Shown here piece by piece: positions 25,300 to 33,117 of a stretch of 64,000 nucleotides of DNA. The stretch lies in assembly GCA_044336815.1 (NCBI GenBank), contig JBIIOU010000001.1, positions 14,260 to 78,259 of the forward strand, written 5' to 3'. The notes below the pieces were generated by a model, which did not search any database, had not been told where the DNA came from, and saw only the letters and a list, made by a program, of their open reading frames with translations. The first letter of the stretch is position 1. Every line of letters begins with the position of its first letter. The DNA comes from GCA-2737125 sp044336815. Its GTDB lineage: Bacteria > Actinomycetota > Actinomycetes > S36-B12. The translations under genes were made by a program, and so were the position numbers.

Positions 25300-25962
25300 T
25301 TATGAAGTGATATCTACAGCAACGTACGGTTCGCCGGTTACTACATTTATCACGCGTCGCGTGACTGAGACTGCATGGTCGGCGTACCGCTCGTAATACC
25401 TAGAGAGCAGGGTGACATCTATCGCCGCTTCTACCCCGTGCGCCCAAGAGGGTGAGAGCACGATAGTAAAGAGTTCACGGTGGCGAAAATCCATTTCAGC
25501 ATCGTGGAGCGCGATCTCACTCGCCAAGGAAACATCTTTTGTGGCGATCACTGCGCCGGATTTAGAGACAATGGCCTCAGCTACACCACCCATTATCGCG
25601 AAGGTCGCGCGGAGGTCTTGGGGTACTGCTGCATTTGGGTATCGCATTCTTGCTTGCTTAGCTACGTGTTCGGCGAGATCTCCCATGCGCTCGAGTGAGG
25701 CTGCAATTCGCAGAGCACCGATAATCGAGCGCAACTCACTTCCCGTTGACCGCTTATCTTCCAATAGTTCAAGGCATCGATCCTCTACGGCGCTGCACAG
25801 GGTGTCGATGTTGGCGTCGGCCTGGATTACCTTCTCAGCCAACGATAGATCCGCGTCGAGCAGCGATTGAGTCGCTAAGTTCATGGCTGAACCAACCAGA
25901 GTCGTTATGGCCACGAGGTCGTTATTAACCAGCGTAAGAGGCCTTGGGCTGGCGGTTGGCAT
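25300..25962 (-). CDS. phoU: PhoU-like phosphate signalling regulator
   Basis: Couples phosphate transport to the SenX3-RegX3 two-component system. The 220-residue product has the two three-helix PhoU repeats with metal-binding signatures: SLERMGDLAEHVAKQA near residue 90-105 and YYERYADHAVSVTRR near 190-205. The ATG at 25962 follows AGGAGGG, a strong ribosome-binding site. It is divergent from senX3 across 152 bp and leads the mshA-ybjN-gpmA run. No pst transporter genes are in the window. Confidence 0.92.
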   Translation of the reverse strand: MPTASPRPLTLVNNDLVAITTLVGSAMNLATQSLLDADLSLAEKVIQADANIDTLCSAVEDRCLELLEDKRSTGSELRSIIGALRIAASLERMGDLAEHVAKQARMRYPNAAVPQDLRATFAIMGGVAEAIVSKSGAVIATKDVSLASEIALHDAEMDFRHRELFTIVLSPSWAHGVEAAIDVTLLSRYYERYADHAVSVTRRVINVVTGEPYVAVDITS

Positions 25963-26041
25963 CGCTATCCCTCCTAGGCCGAGGCGGCTCCCGGCGTGTC
26001 CGGAGACCCAGCGTAAGGGGTCTCTTTGATTTGCGCCGCAA

Positions 26042-26090
26042 TGGTGAACTACAGGCGACGAAAAGGTTAAATATTCGCGTCCGAGGTTAA
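26042..26090. promoter_or_regulatory. Candidate RegX3 control region between phoU and senX3
   Basis: Two direct copies of AGGTTAA (26064-26070 and 26084-26090), 20 bp apart, sit in the divergent spacer. GGTGAAC at 26043-26049 is the reverse complement of the PHO-box core GTTCACC. Plausible autoregulatory sites; no full consensus tandem is present. Confidence 0.3.
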
Positions 26091-26114
26091 TGCTGCACGA
26101 ACTAACGACGACCG

Positions 26115-27308
26115 GTGGCCGCCTTATTCGTTTCTTGGACGATTTCGGCCTATCCTGCGAGGGTGGCAGGTCAACGTGTGGCTCCGGTTGCGGGTACCCC
26201 GCGCCTGGCGACGGCTGCCCATCGCGATGCGCTAACGGGCCTTCCCGAGGAAGTCGTGCGGGTACTTAGCGTGCTCCCATCCGCATCGATTGTTGTGGCC
26301 CCCGATGGCACGGTGCTTCGAGCTAGTTCCCGCAGCATGGCACTTGGCCTGGTGAGTCGAAATTTAGTCACAATCCCCGATATCTCGCATCTGATTGAGC
26401 GGGTGATGGAGGACAACACCCCGCGCGAGCAAGAAATGCGAGTGCGTCGGCCACCTCTTGGTCGTGAACTACTCGAGTTGCGAGTGCGGGTGGCGGCCCT
26501 GGGCACCGGCGCCCTGCTCGTTTTAATTGATGACTTGGCCGAGGAACGCAAAGTTGATGCGGTGCGCCGCGATTTCGTAGCCAATGTGAGTCATGAGTTG
26601 AAGACGCCCGTCGGGGCCCTTGCGCTCCTGGCCGAAGCGGTGCTCGCAGCAAGTGATGACGCCGTGCAGGTGCGGCATTTTGCTGAGCGGATGCAAATTG
26701 AGGCCGGGCGACTCGGGAATTTAATTCAGGACGTAATCGACCTCTCCCGATTGCAAGGAGATGATCCACTCACTCACGCCCAGGTAATCAACGTCGATGA
26801 GATTGTCAATCGTGCGATCGAAGAGGTCCGCACCATAGCTGCCAGTAGCGAAATCGAGTTCATCGAATCCATAAATAGCGATGGCGCCGTTTACGGCGAC
26901 CTCAGCCAAATCCAGACAGCGGTTCGCAACCTGCTGGCTAATGCCATTGCGTATTCGCCCAGTTCAACGAAAGTCGCTGTTGATACGCGAGTGGTTGGAG
27001 GCCTAATCGAGATCATCGTCAAGGATCAAGGGATCGGGATCCCTTCACATGAGCTTGATCGCGTATTCGAGAGGTTCTACCGCGTCGACCCGGCTCGCTC
27101 GCGCGTAACCGGTGGCACTGGCCTTGGGTTGGCGATCGTGAAGCACGTCTGCCAAAACCATGGCGGCGAATGCACCGTGTGGTCCGAAGTTGGCGTCGGC
27201 TCGAGTTTCACCCTGCGACTGCCGGCGTATATTGTTCAACATTCTGGATCGACGGATGATTTCGAATGGAATGCCGTGGCGATTCCCGAAGAAGAGGTGA
27301 GTTCGTGA
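26115..27308 (+). CDS. senX3: SenX3-like sensor histidine kinase, apparently without membrane helices
   Basis: Phosphate-responsive kinase partner of RegX3. A PAS-like domain (about 45-145) is followed by the phospho-accepting His160 in VANVSHELKTPVG and a full ATPase domain (N-box NLLANAIAYSP, G1 DQGIGIP, F-box FERFYR, G2 GGTGLGLAIVKH). Homologues begin with two transmembrane helices. Here a stop at 26103 limits the frame and only a weakly hydrophobic 19-residue stretch precedes the PAS region. Start at GTG 26115, alternatively GTG 26163. Its TGA overlaps the regX3 GTG. The kinase may be cytosolic. Confidence 0.92.
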   Translation: MAALFVSWTISAYPARVAGQRVAPVAGTPRLATAAHRDALTGLPEEVVRVLSVLPSASIVVAPDGTVLRASSRSMALGLVSRNLVTIPDISHLIERVMEDNTPREQEMRVRRPPLGRELLELRVRVAALGTGALLVLIDDLAEERKVDAVRRDFVANVSHELKTPVGALALLAEAVLAASDDAVQVRHFAERMQIEAGRLGNLIQDVIDLSRLQGDDPLTHAQVINVDEIVNRAIEEVRTIAASSEIEFIESINSDGAVYGDLSQIQTAVRNLLANAIAYSPSSTKVAVDTRVVGGLIEIIVKDQGIGIPSHELDRVFERFYRVDPARSRVTGGTGLGLAIVKHVCQNHGGECTVWSEVGVGSSFTLRLPAYIVQHSGSTDDFEWNAVAIPEEEVSS

Positions 27309-27985
27309 CTCGGATATTGGTCGTAGAAGATGAGGAGTCATTCTCGGAGGCGCTTTCGTTCATGCTGCGCCGCGAAGGCTACGAGGTAGCGGTTGCAGGT
27401 GATGGGCACAAGGCATTAGAAGAGTTTGATAAAAATGGTGCCGACCTGATCCTGCTGGATCTCATGCTGCCGGGAGTTTCAGGCACCGAGGTGTGCCGAC
27501 AAATACGTACCAAGTCACTGGTGCCGATTATTATGGTTACCGCAAAGGATGGCGAAGTCGACAAAGTTGTTGGGCTCGAACTTGGCGCCGATGACTATGT
27601 GACCAAACCATTCTCTTCGCGTGAGCTACTTGCCCGGGTTCGCGCGGTTCTGCGCCGTCAAGGTGACTTTGAAGAAATGCTCCCGCTGGTGGTTGAGGCG
27701 GGGCCGGTGCGATTGGATATCGATCGTCACATTGTCAGTGTGCGCGGTGAGATGGTCGCAATGCCCCTTAAAGAGTTCGACCTCCTTGAAGTTCTGGTCC
27801 GCAACAGTGGACGAGTGATAACTCGGTCGCAGTTAATCGACAGGGTGTGGGGCCATGACTATGTCGGTGACACCAAAACCCTAGATGTGCACGTGAAGAG
27901 ACTTCGGGCCAAGATTGAAGAAGATCCAGCCAACCCTGTGCACTTACTAACGGTTCGTGGCCTCGGCTACAAGATGGAGAACTAG
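27305..27985 (+). CDS. regX3: RegX3 response regulator
   Basis: OmpR/PhoB-type activator of phosphate-starvation genes. The receiver domain (1-118) has the acidic pair in VVEDEE, phospho-acceptor Asp52 in LLDLMLPG and the Lys in VTKPFS. The winged-helix domain (about 128-226) ends VWGHDYVGDTKTLDVHVKR. I start at GTG 27305, inside the overlap with the senX3 TGA; an upstream ATG at 27266 would add 13 unrelated residues. Its stop codon overlaps that of the convergent lipoprotein gene in CTAGCTAG. Confidence 0.95.
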   Translation: MTRILVVEDEESFSEALSFMLRREGYEVAVAGDGHKALEEFDKNGADLILLDLMLPGVSGTEVCRQIRTKSLVPIIMVTAKDGEVDKVVGLELGADDYVTKPFSSRELLARVRAVLRRQGDFEEMLPLVVEAGPVRLDIDRHIVSVRGEMVAMPLKEFDLLEVLVRNSGRVITRSQLIDRVWGHDYVGDTKTLDVHVKRLRAKIEEDPANPVHLLTVRGLGYKMEN

Positions 27986-28518
27986 CTAGCCGGTGGCAAA
28001 GTCGCCGGGTTAGGTGCGACCCCTTGGTAAATTCCGGCCGGTGGCACGGTTAAAACGTTTATATCCACGATGCCTGCGTCGCGGAATTGTATTTTCACGG
28101 GCACATACGTGCTGACCGGTGCTGTGAAGTCGTACGAATTGATCCAAACCGAACTGTTGAATCCAAATGAGATTGCTGCCCCGGCGGCAAGTTCGCCACC
28201 ACCGGGTGTGACATAAACCGGCAGTTTATTGATCTCAAGGCCAATAAGTGAGTCAGCGGTGTCTCCTTGATTGACCAAGGTGGTCAGGAGGGTCGCGGTG
28301 CTAGAGCCATCGGGGCCAAGAACCAACGTGGCATTTTCGATACGAATCTGCCCAATCTGAGCCTGCGTGCCATCACCGGAGTTAGTGAGGCTCTGCTCAT
28401 TGGTATTTGCCTTAAACCCGCTGTAGCACCCGCTTAAGGTGCTTGAGAGGGCGAATGCGATCGTCGCTAAGACCAAGGCAGGGCGGGTGGTGCGCGTCAG
28501 GCGCGAAGAAGGGGTCAC
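27982..28518 (-). CDS. LpqE-like lipoprotein
   Basis: Exported lipoprotein of 178 residues. The signal peptide ends in lipobox LSGC (about residue 31), so it should be anchored to the outer face of the membrane. The rest is beta-rich with a Pro-rich C-terminus (VPPAGIYQGVAPNPATLPP). It is divergent from carD, the same arrangement as lpqE (Rv3584) and carD (Rv3583c) in Mycobacterium. It resembles small copper-chaperone-type (PCuAC/DUF461) lipoproteins in size, but I see no Met/His-rich metal site. Function unknown. Confidence 0.75.
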   Translation of the reverse strand: MTPSSRLTRTTRPALVLATIAFALSSTLSGCYSGFKANTNEQSLTNSGDGTQAQIGQIRIENATLVLGPDGSSTATLLTTLVNQGDTADSLIGLEINKLPVYVTPGGGELAAGAAISFGFNSSVWINSYDFTAPVSTYVPVKIQFRDAGIVDINVLTVPPAGIYQGVAPNPATLPPAS

Positions 28519-28593
28519 AGGCAGGAGGGTAGCGGAGCAAATCGGCTGGTTGCGCGCGTGGTATTCTTAGCGCCTTCGAGAGGGGCTTTTTCA

Positions 28594-29076
28594 ATGGCGT
28601 TCAGCGTCGGTGACACCGTCGTCTATCCACATCACGGGGCGGCACTCATTGAGGCTGTTGAGATCCGGACGATAAAAGGCGAGGACCGTGAGTACCTGGT
28701 TTTGCGGGTAGCTCAGGGCGATTTGACCGTTCGCGTTCCCTCCGACAACGTTGATTTAGTCGGTGTAAGAGATGTCGTAAACGCCGAGGGCCTAGAGCGT
28801 GTATTTAACGTTCTGCGACAGCCGTATACCGAAGAGCCAACCAACTGGTCACGGCGTTATAAGGCAAATCTTGAAAAACTGGCCTCAGGCGATGTCATCA
28901 AGGTGGCCGAGGTGGTCCGCGATCTTTGGCGCCGTGAACGCGAGCGTGGTTTGTCCGCTGGCGAGAAGCGCATGCTGGCCAAAGCGCGGCAGATCCTGGT
29001 GAGTGAACTTGCCCTTGCTGAGAAGACTAATGAGGACAATGCCGAGGCGATCCTCGACGAGGTCCTCGCTTCTTAG
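28594..29076 (+). CDS. carD: CarD RNA polymerase-binding regulator
   Basis: Binds the RNA polymerase beta subunit and stabilises open complexes, strongly affecting rRNA promoters. The 160-residue protein has the RNAP-interaction domain (about 1-60: FSVGDTVVYPHHGAALIEAV) and the helical DNA-binding domain (65-160) with WSRRYKANLEKLASGD and VVRDLWRRERERGLS. Start at ATG 28594 after GAGAGGGG; the frame opens at 28558 but those residues are not conserved. First of carD-ispD-ispF-cysS-rlmB, the classical actinobacterial order. Confidence 0.95.
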   Translation: MAFSVGDTVVYPHHGAALIEAVEIRTIKGEDREYLVLRVAQGDLTVRVPSDNVDLVGVRDVVNAEGLERVFNVLRQPYTEEPTNWSRRYKANLEKLASGDVIKVAEVVRDLWRRERERGLSAGEKRMLAKARQILVSELALAEKTNEDNAEAILDEVLAS

Positions 29077-29091
29077 CCGGTGGTGATTTAG

Positions 29092-29799
29092 GTGGGGCGC
29101 ACCGCTGCGCTAGTGCCGGCTGCAGGTCGGGGTGAGCGACTTGGCCCAGGTACTCCAAAAGCCCTCCGGCAACTTGCGGGTGTGCCGATGTTTGTGCACG
29201 CCGTCACCGCGCTCACGGAGTCGCGCGCGGTCGATCTAGTGATTGTTGCCGTGCCGGCTGAAAGTGTTGACGAAGTTAGTGCATTGCTGGTGCAGAAGCA
29301 GTTCAACGCCGATGTCAGTGTCGTTGCGGGCGGCGACACTCGACCAGAGTCCGTTGCTCGGGCCTTGATTGGTCTTCCCGCAGACGTTGATGTGGTGCTA
29401 GTTCACGATGCAGCCCGCCCCCTGGTGCCGCCGGAGTTGGTAAGTGCTGTTGTTGCAGCGGTACGGCAAGGCCACCAAGCGGTGGTGCCAGGTGTGCCAA
29501 TGGTCGATACCGTAAAAGAGGTGAACACTAAGTCGGATGTAATCGCGACACCACCGCGGTCATCACTTCGCGCTATCCAAACACCACAGGGCTTCGCGCG
29601 CGAGGTTCTGCAGGCGGCGCATGCCGCTTTGGATATCGATGAGACTGTAATCACTGACGATGCTGGCATGGTCGAGCGCATGGGAGTAACTGTTCACGTT
29701 ATTGCTGGGCACGAGGAAGCTTTCAAAGTCACGCGGCCGATAGATCTAATTTTGGCCGAAGCGATCATTGCGAAAAGACGGGCTTCGGGTGCCATCTAG
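29092..29799 (+). CDS. ispD: 2-C-methyl-D-erythritol 4-phosphate cytidylyltransferase
   Basis: Third step of the MEP isoprenoid pathway: makes CDP-methylerythritol from CTP. The 235-residue product opens ALVPAAGRGERLGPGTPKAL with the CTP-binding signature, has LVHDAARPLVP in the middle, and ends with the substrate-binding TDDAGMVERMG. GTG start 15 bp after carD. It overlaps ispF by 11 nt, so the two are translated together. Confidence 0.96.
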   Translation: MGRTAALVPAAGRGERLGPGTPKALRQLAGVPMFVHAVTALTESRAVDLVIVAVPAESVDEVSALLVQKQFNADVSVVAGGDTRPESVARALIGLPADVDVVLVHDAARPLVPPELVSAVVAAVRQGHQAVVPGVPMVDTVKEVNTKSDVIATPPRSSLRAIQTPQGFAREVLQAAHAALDIDETVITDDAGMVERMGVTVHVIAGHEEAFKVTRPIDLILAEAIIAKRRASGAI

Positions 29800-30289
29800 T
29801 CATCGAGACTTGTCGATCCCTCTGGTGGGCATCGGGGTTGACGTACATGCATTCGATTCAAGCAGGCCGCTATGGCTTGCAGGTTTGTTTTGGCCTGATG
29901 CGGTTGGCCTAAGCGGGCATTCAGATGCCGATGTCGCAGCTCATGCAATTTGTGATGCCCTTTTGGGTGCTGCCGGCCTAGGTGATCTGGGATCAGTATT
30001 CGGCACAGAGGATCCGAAGTACTCGGCCGCATCTGGGGTTACCTTGTTATCGGAGGTCGCTGGGTTGGTGCGTAAATCAGGATTCGCTATCGGCAACGCC
30101 AGCGTGCAAATTATCGGCAACCAACCGCGCGTAAGTGTTAGGCGTCAAGAAGCCCAGGATGTGCTTTCGGCAGCGATCGGTGCCCCGGTGCATGTCTCCG
30201 GCACCACCACCGATGGCCTTGGGCTAACCGGCCGCGGTGAAGGGTTGGCGGCGATGGCCATTGCCAGTGTCGCATCATCTAATACCTAG
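29789..30289 (+). CDS. ispF: 2-C-methyl-D-erythritol 2,4-cyclodiphosphate synthase
   Basis: Cyclises CDP-methylerythritol 2-phosphate in the MEP pathway, working as a trimer with a zinc ion. Metal ligands are visible in GIGVDVHAF (Asp, His) and the later His in GLSGHSDADVAAHAICDALLG; DLGSVFGTEDP is also conserved. From GTG 29789 the product is 166 residues. An alternative TTG at 29813 is nearer the conserved first strand. The intermediate enzymes IspE and IspC are not in the window. Confidence 0.95.
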   Translation: MPSSHRDLSIPLVGIGVDVHAFDSSRPLWLAGLFWPDAVGLSGHSDADVAAHAICDALLGAAGLGDLGSVFGTEDPKYSAASGVTLLSEVAGLVRKSGFAIGNASVQIIGNQPRVSVRRQEAQDVLSAAIGAPVHVSGTTTDGLGLTGRGEGLAAMAIASVASSNT

Positions 30290-30292
30290 ATC

Positions 30293-30305
30293 TAGACTGC
30301 TAAAT
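30293..30305 (+). promoter_or_regulatory. Leaderless -10 element of the PPOX flavoprotein gene
   Basis: TAGACT (30293-30298) is 7 nt before the ATG at 30306, directly after the ispF stop. No ribosome-binding site is present, suggesting a separate leaderless transcript within the carD operon. Confidence 0.45.
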
Positions 30306-30707
30306 ATGACAACTCAAATCCCTGATTCGGTAAAGCCGTGGTTTGACGCCCCTGAGTTCGCGACAATCGCCACGATGCTCCCTGATGGCCAGCCGCACCT
30401 TTCGGTGGTGTGGGTTGAGCGCGACGGCGATGAACTCCTGGTCTCAACGGTTAAGGGTCGCAGAAAGCACCTAAATATCGAGAAGAACTCCAAGGTAACT
30501 TTGTTGGTCTACCCCAAAGAGGCCCCGTACTCATATGTCGAGGTTCGTGGCACTGCCACCATGACCGAAGAGGGCGGCCGTGAGCTGATCGACCGGGCCG
30601 CGAAGGCTTATATGGACCTTGATCGCTACCCAATGGACGACGGCACCGATAACGTGCGGGTGGTCGTTCGTATTACTCCAAAAAAGATCGTCACGCTGCT
30701 GCGGTAG
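30306..30707 (+). CDS. PPOX-class F420/FMN-dependent oxidoreductase
   Basis: Split-barrel flavin or F420-binding protein of 133 residues, related to the Rv1155/TIGR03618 group of actinobacteria. Typical segments are EFATIATMLPDGQPHLSVVW, followed by STVKGRRKHLNIEKNSKVTL with its basic cofactor-phosphate site. It sits between ispF and cysS, which are adjacent in Mycobacterium, so it appears to be inserted in the conserved operon. It has its own -10 element. Substrate unknown. Confidence 0.87.
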   Translation: MTTQIPDSVKPWFDAPEFATIATMLPDGQPHLSVVWVERDGDELLVSTVKGRRKHLNIEKNSKVTLLVYPKEAPYSYVEVRGTATMTEEGGRELIDRAAKAYMDLDRYPMDDGTDNVRVVVRITPKKIVTLLR

Positions 30708-30716
30708 CCTTTGCCC

Positions 30717-32126
30717 GTGCCCTCTTCCCTCTCTTTTTATGACACTGCCACGCGTTCGGTGCGTGAGTTCGTGCCTATCGCCCCTGGCAAGGTCGGTGTT
30801 TATCTATGCGGCGCCACCGTTCAGGCGCCGCCCCATGTTGGCCACATCCGCAGCGGGGTCGCATTTGACGTGTTGCGTCGGTGGCTAACGGCCCGAGGAT
30901 TTGACGTCACGTTCATTCGTAATGTCACCGACATTGACGACAAGATCATCCATAACGCTGGCCATGATGATGTGCCGTATTGGGTGGTAGCGATGCGCAA
31001 CGAACGCGCATTCAATCGCGCATACGACACGCTTGGGTGCTTGCCGCCAACATATGAGCCCCGAGCCACCGGCCACATCCCCGAAATGATTCAAATGATG
31101 CAGCGGCTGATCGAAGTGGGTCATGGGTATGCGATGAACGGCGACGTTTATTTTGATGTGCGCGCATTTGAAGGTTACGGCAAATTAAGTGGGCAACGCA
31201 TCGACGATATGTTGGCGTCTCCTGATTCAGAGGCGCAGATCAAACGTGATGCCCGCGATTTTGCTATGTGGAAATCGGCCAAGCCAGGGGAGCCGTACTG
31301 GGATACCCCATGGGGCCCCGGCCGCCCTGGTTGGCATATTGAGTGTTCAGCAATGGCAGAGAAGTACCTAGGCTCGCATTTTGACATCCACGGTGGCGGC
31401 CTAGACCTTATTTTCCCGCATCACGAAAATGAGATCGCGCAGTCGAAGGCTGCAGGTGATCAATTCGCAAATTACTGGCTGCACAATGCCTGGGTTACGA
31501 CCGCCGGCGAGAAGATGAGCAAGTCACTTGGTAACTCATTGCTGGTCGACGAAGTTGTGAAGAGAGTTCGCCCGATCGAATTGCGCTACTACTTGGTGGG
31601 CGCTCATTACCGATCAATGCTTGAGTACTCCGACGATTCTGTTAACGATGCTGGGCAGGGTTTTCGCCGCATTGAAGGCTTCCTGCAACGTAGCCACGAG
31701 TTCCTTGGCGGCGATCCGATACTCCTTTTGCCAAATCCAGAGGCGCGGCCAGCGGCATTTGGGGCAGCGATGGACGACGACTTATCGGTGCCGCAGGCAT
31801 TTGCTGTCTTGCACGAGACGGTGCGAAATGGAAACGCAGCCCTAACAGAGAAGAACGCGGGTTTGGTTGGTGATGCTTTCTATGCGACTATTGCCATGCT
31901 CGAAGTGCTCGGGCTCAACCCTTGGTCTGAGCCGTGGGTGGGAGCGGGCCATACCGATACTGAATCGGTAATCGATGCGCTGGTGCAGGTGGCTCTGCAG
32001 CAAAGGCAAGAAGCTCGGGCGCGCAAGGATTTTGCGGCGTCTGATGCCATCCGCGATGGGCTTGATGCCATCGGTATTCGCATCGAGGACACCCCCCAAG
32101 GTGCCCGCTGGACTTTGGAGCAGTAG
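30717..32126 (+). CDS. cysS: Cysteinyl-tRNA synthetase
   Basis: Charges tRNA-Cys with cysteine. The class I enzyme has the HIGH-type motif HVGH (40-43), the KMSKS loop in GEKMSKSLGNS, and zinc ligands in LCGATV (Cys31), IECSAMAEKYLG and FPHHENEIAQS. At 469 residues it is normal. GTG start at 30717; a TTG two codons earlier is possible. It is followed 2 bp later by rlmB. MshC, the related mycothiol ligase, would lack the C-terminal anticodon domain seen here. Confidence 0.96.
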   Translation: MPSSLSFYDTATRSVREFVPIAPGKVGVYLCGATVQAPPHVGHIRSGVAFDVLRRWLTARGFDVTFIRNVTDIDDKIIHNAGHDDVPYWVVAMRNERAFNRAYDTLGCLPPTYEPRATGHIPEMIQMMQRLIEVGHGYAMNGDVYFDVRAFEGYGKLSGQRIDDMLASPDSEAQIKRDARDFAMWKSAKPGEPYWDTPWGPGRPGWHIECSAMAEKYLGSHFDIHGGGLDLIFPHHENEIAQSKAAGDQFANYWLHNAWVTTAGEKMSKSLGNSLLVDEVVKRVRPIELRYYLVGAHYRSMLEYSDDSVNDAGQGFRRIEGFLQRSHEFLGGDPILLLPNPEARPAAFGAAMDDDLSVPQAFAVLHETVRNGNAALTEKNAGLVGDAFYATIAMLEVLGLNPWSEPWVGAGHTDTESVIDALVQVALQQRQEARARKDFAASDAIRDGLDAIGIRIEDTPQGARWTLEQ

Positions 32127-32128
32127 TC

Positions 32129-33079
32129 ATGGCCGGTAATTCACAACGTCGTGGCGCGATGCGAAATGACGGCAGTAAAAAGGGTGCCACGGTTGGCTCG
32201 GGTGGGCAGCGCCGAAAGCAATTAAAGGGCAAAGGCCCAACGCCAAAGGCTGTTGAACGTCCACATCATCCAGCCGGGCGTAAGGAGCGCGCCTCGGTTC
32301 GGATTCAAGATACGGCTAAAAAGACTGCGCGCCCATCTAGTGGCCGGACGCGAGACACAGCTGACCTTCTTATCGGCCGCAACTCAGTTGTTGAAGCCTT
32401 GCGTGCGAAAGTGCCGGCGAAGGCACTTTATGTTCAGATAAAGATGGATGCCGATGATCGCCTGCGTGAGGCTTTGCGCTTAGCGGTTGCGCAAAACGTA
32501 CCGATGTTTGAGATTTCTAGAACCGATCTCGACGTGATGACCCACGACGCGGTGCATCAAGGTTTGGTTCTCACGATGCCGCCATATGACTATGCCGACC
32601 TTGCATCGGTTAGTGGTGGCACGCTCCTTGTTGCACTTGATGGTGTTACTGACCCGCGCAACCTTGGCGCAGTGGCGCGCTCGGCGGCAGCTTTTGGGGC
32701 CGATGGCATCGTTATCCCCACGAGGCGTGCGGCCGGTATTAGCGCAGGAGCCTGGAAGACATCAGCCGGTGCGTTGGCGCGAGTACCGGTTGCTCAGGTA
32801 CCGAACCTGACTCGTGCTCTGCAGGCATTGCAGAAGAAAGGCTTCACGGTTATCGGGTTAGCCGCTGATGGGGCTACCTCTCTAGCTGGGTTACCCGCCG
32901 ATACCCTGACCGATCGAGTTGTCATCGTGATTGGGGCTGAAGGCGAAGGCCTTTCGCGCTTAGTAGGGGAGACCTGTGATTGGCTAGCACGAATCGACAT
33001 GAGTAGTGACACGGAATCACTTAATGCGTCGGTGGCAGCTGGTATTGCACTACACGCGGTCTACGCAGCTAGGGTTTAG
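32129..33079 (+). CDS. rlmB: 23S rRNA 2'-O-ribose methyltransferase, RlmB/TrmH family
   Basis: SPOUT methyltransferase acting on the 2'-OH of a guanosine in 23S rRNA, probably G2251. A long basic, disordered N-terminus (1-75) precedes the substrate-binding domain (LIGRNSVVEALRA) and the knotted SAM domain: DGVTDPRNLGAVARSAAAFG, IVIGAEGEGLSR and SLNASVAAGIALHAVY. Length 316, typical of actinobacterial members. Last gene of the carD run. Confidence 0.93.
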   Translation: MAGNSQRRGAMRNDGSKKGATVGSGGQRRKQLKGKGPTPKAVERPHHPAGRKERASVRIQDTAKKTARPSSGRTRDTADLLIGRNSVVEALRAKVPAKALYVQIKMDADDRLREALRLAVAQNVPMFEISRTDLDVMTHDAVHQGLVLTMPPYDYADLASVSGGTLLVALDGVTDPRNLGAVARSAAAFGADGIVIPTRRAAGISAGAWKTSAGALARVPVAQVPNLTRALQALQKKGFTVIGLAADGATSLAGLPADTLTDRVVIVIGAEGEGLSRLVGETCDWLARIDMSSDTESLNASVAAGIALHAVYAARV

Positions 33080-33117
33080 CACTTCACGCGGTCTAGGCCG
33101 CTTTAGGTCAGCACTTC

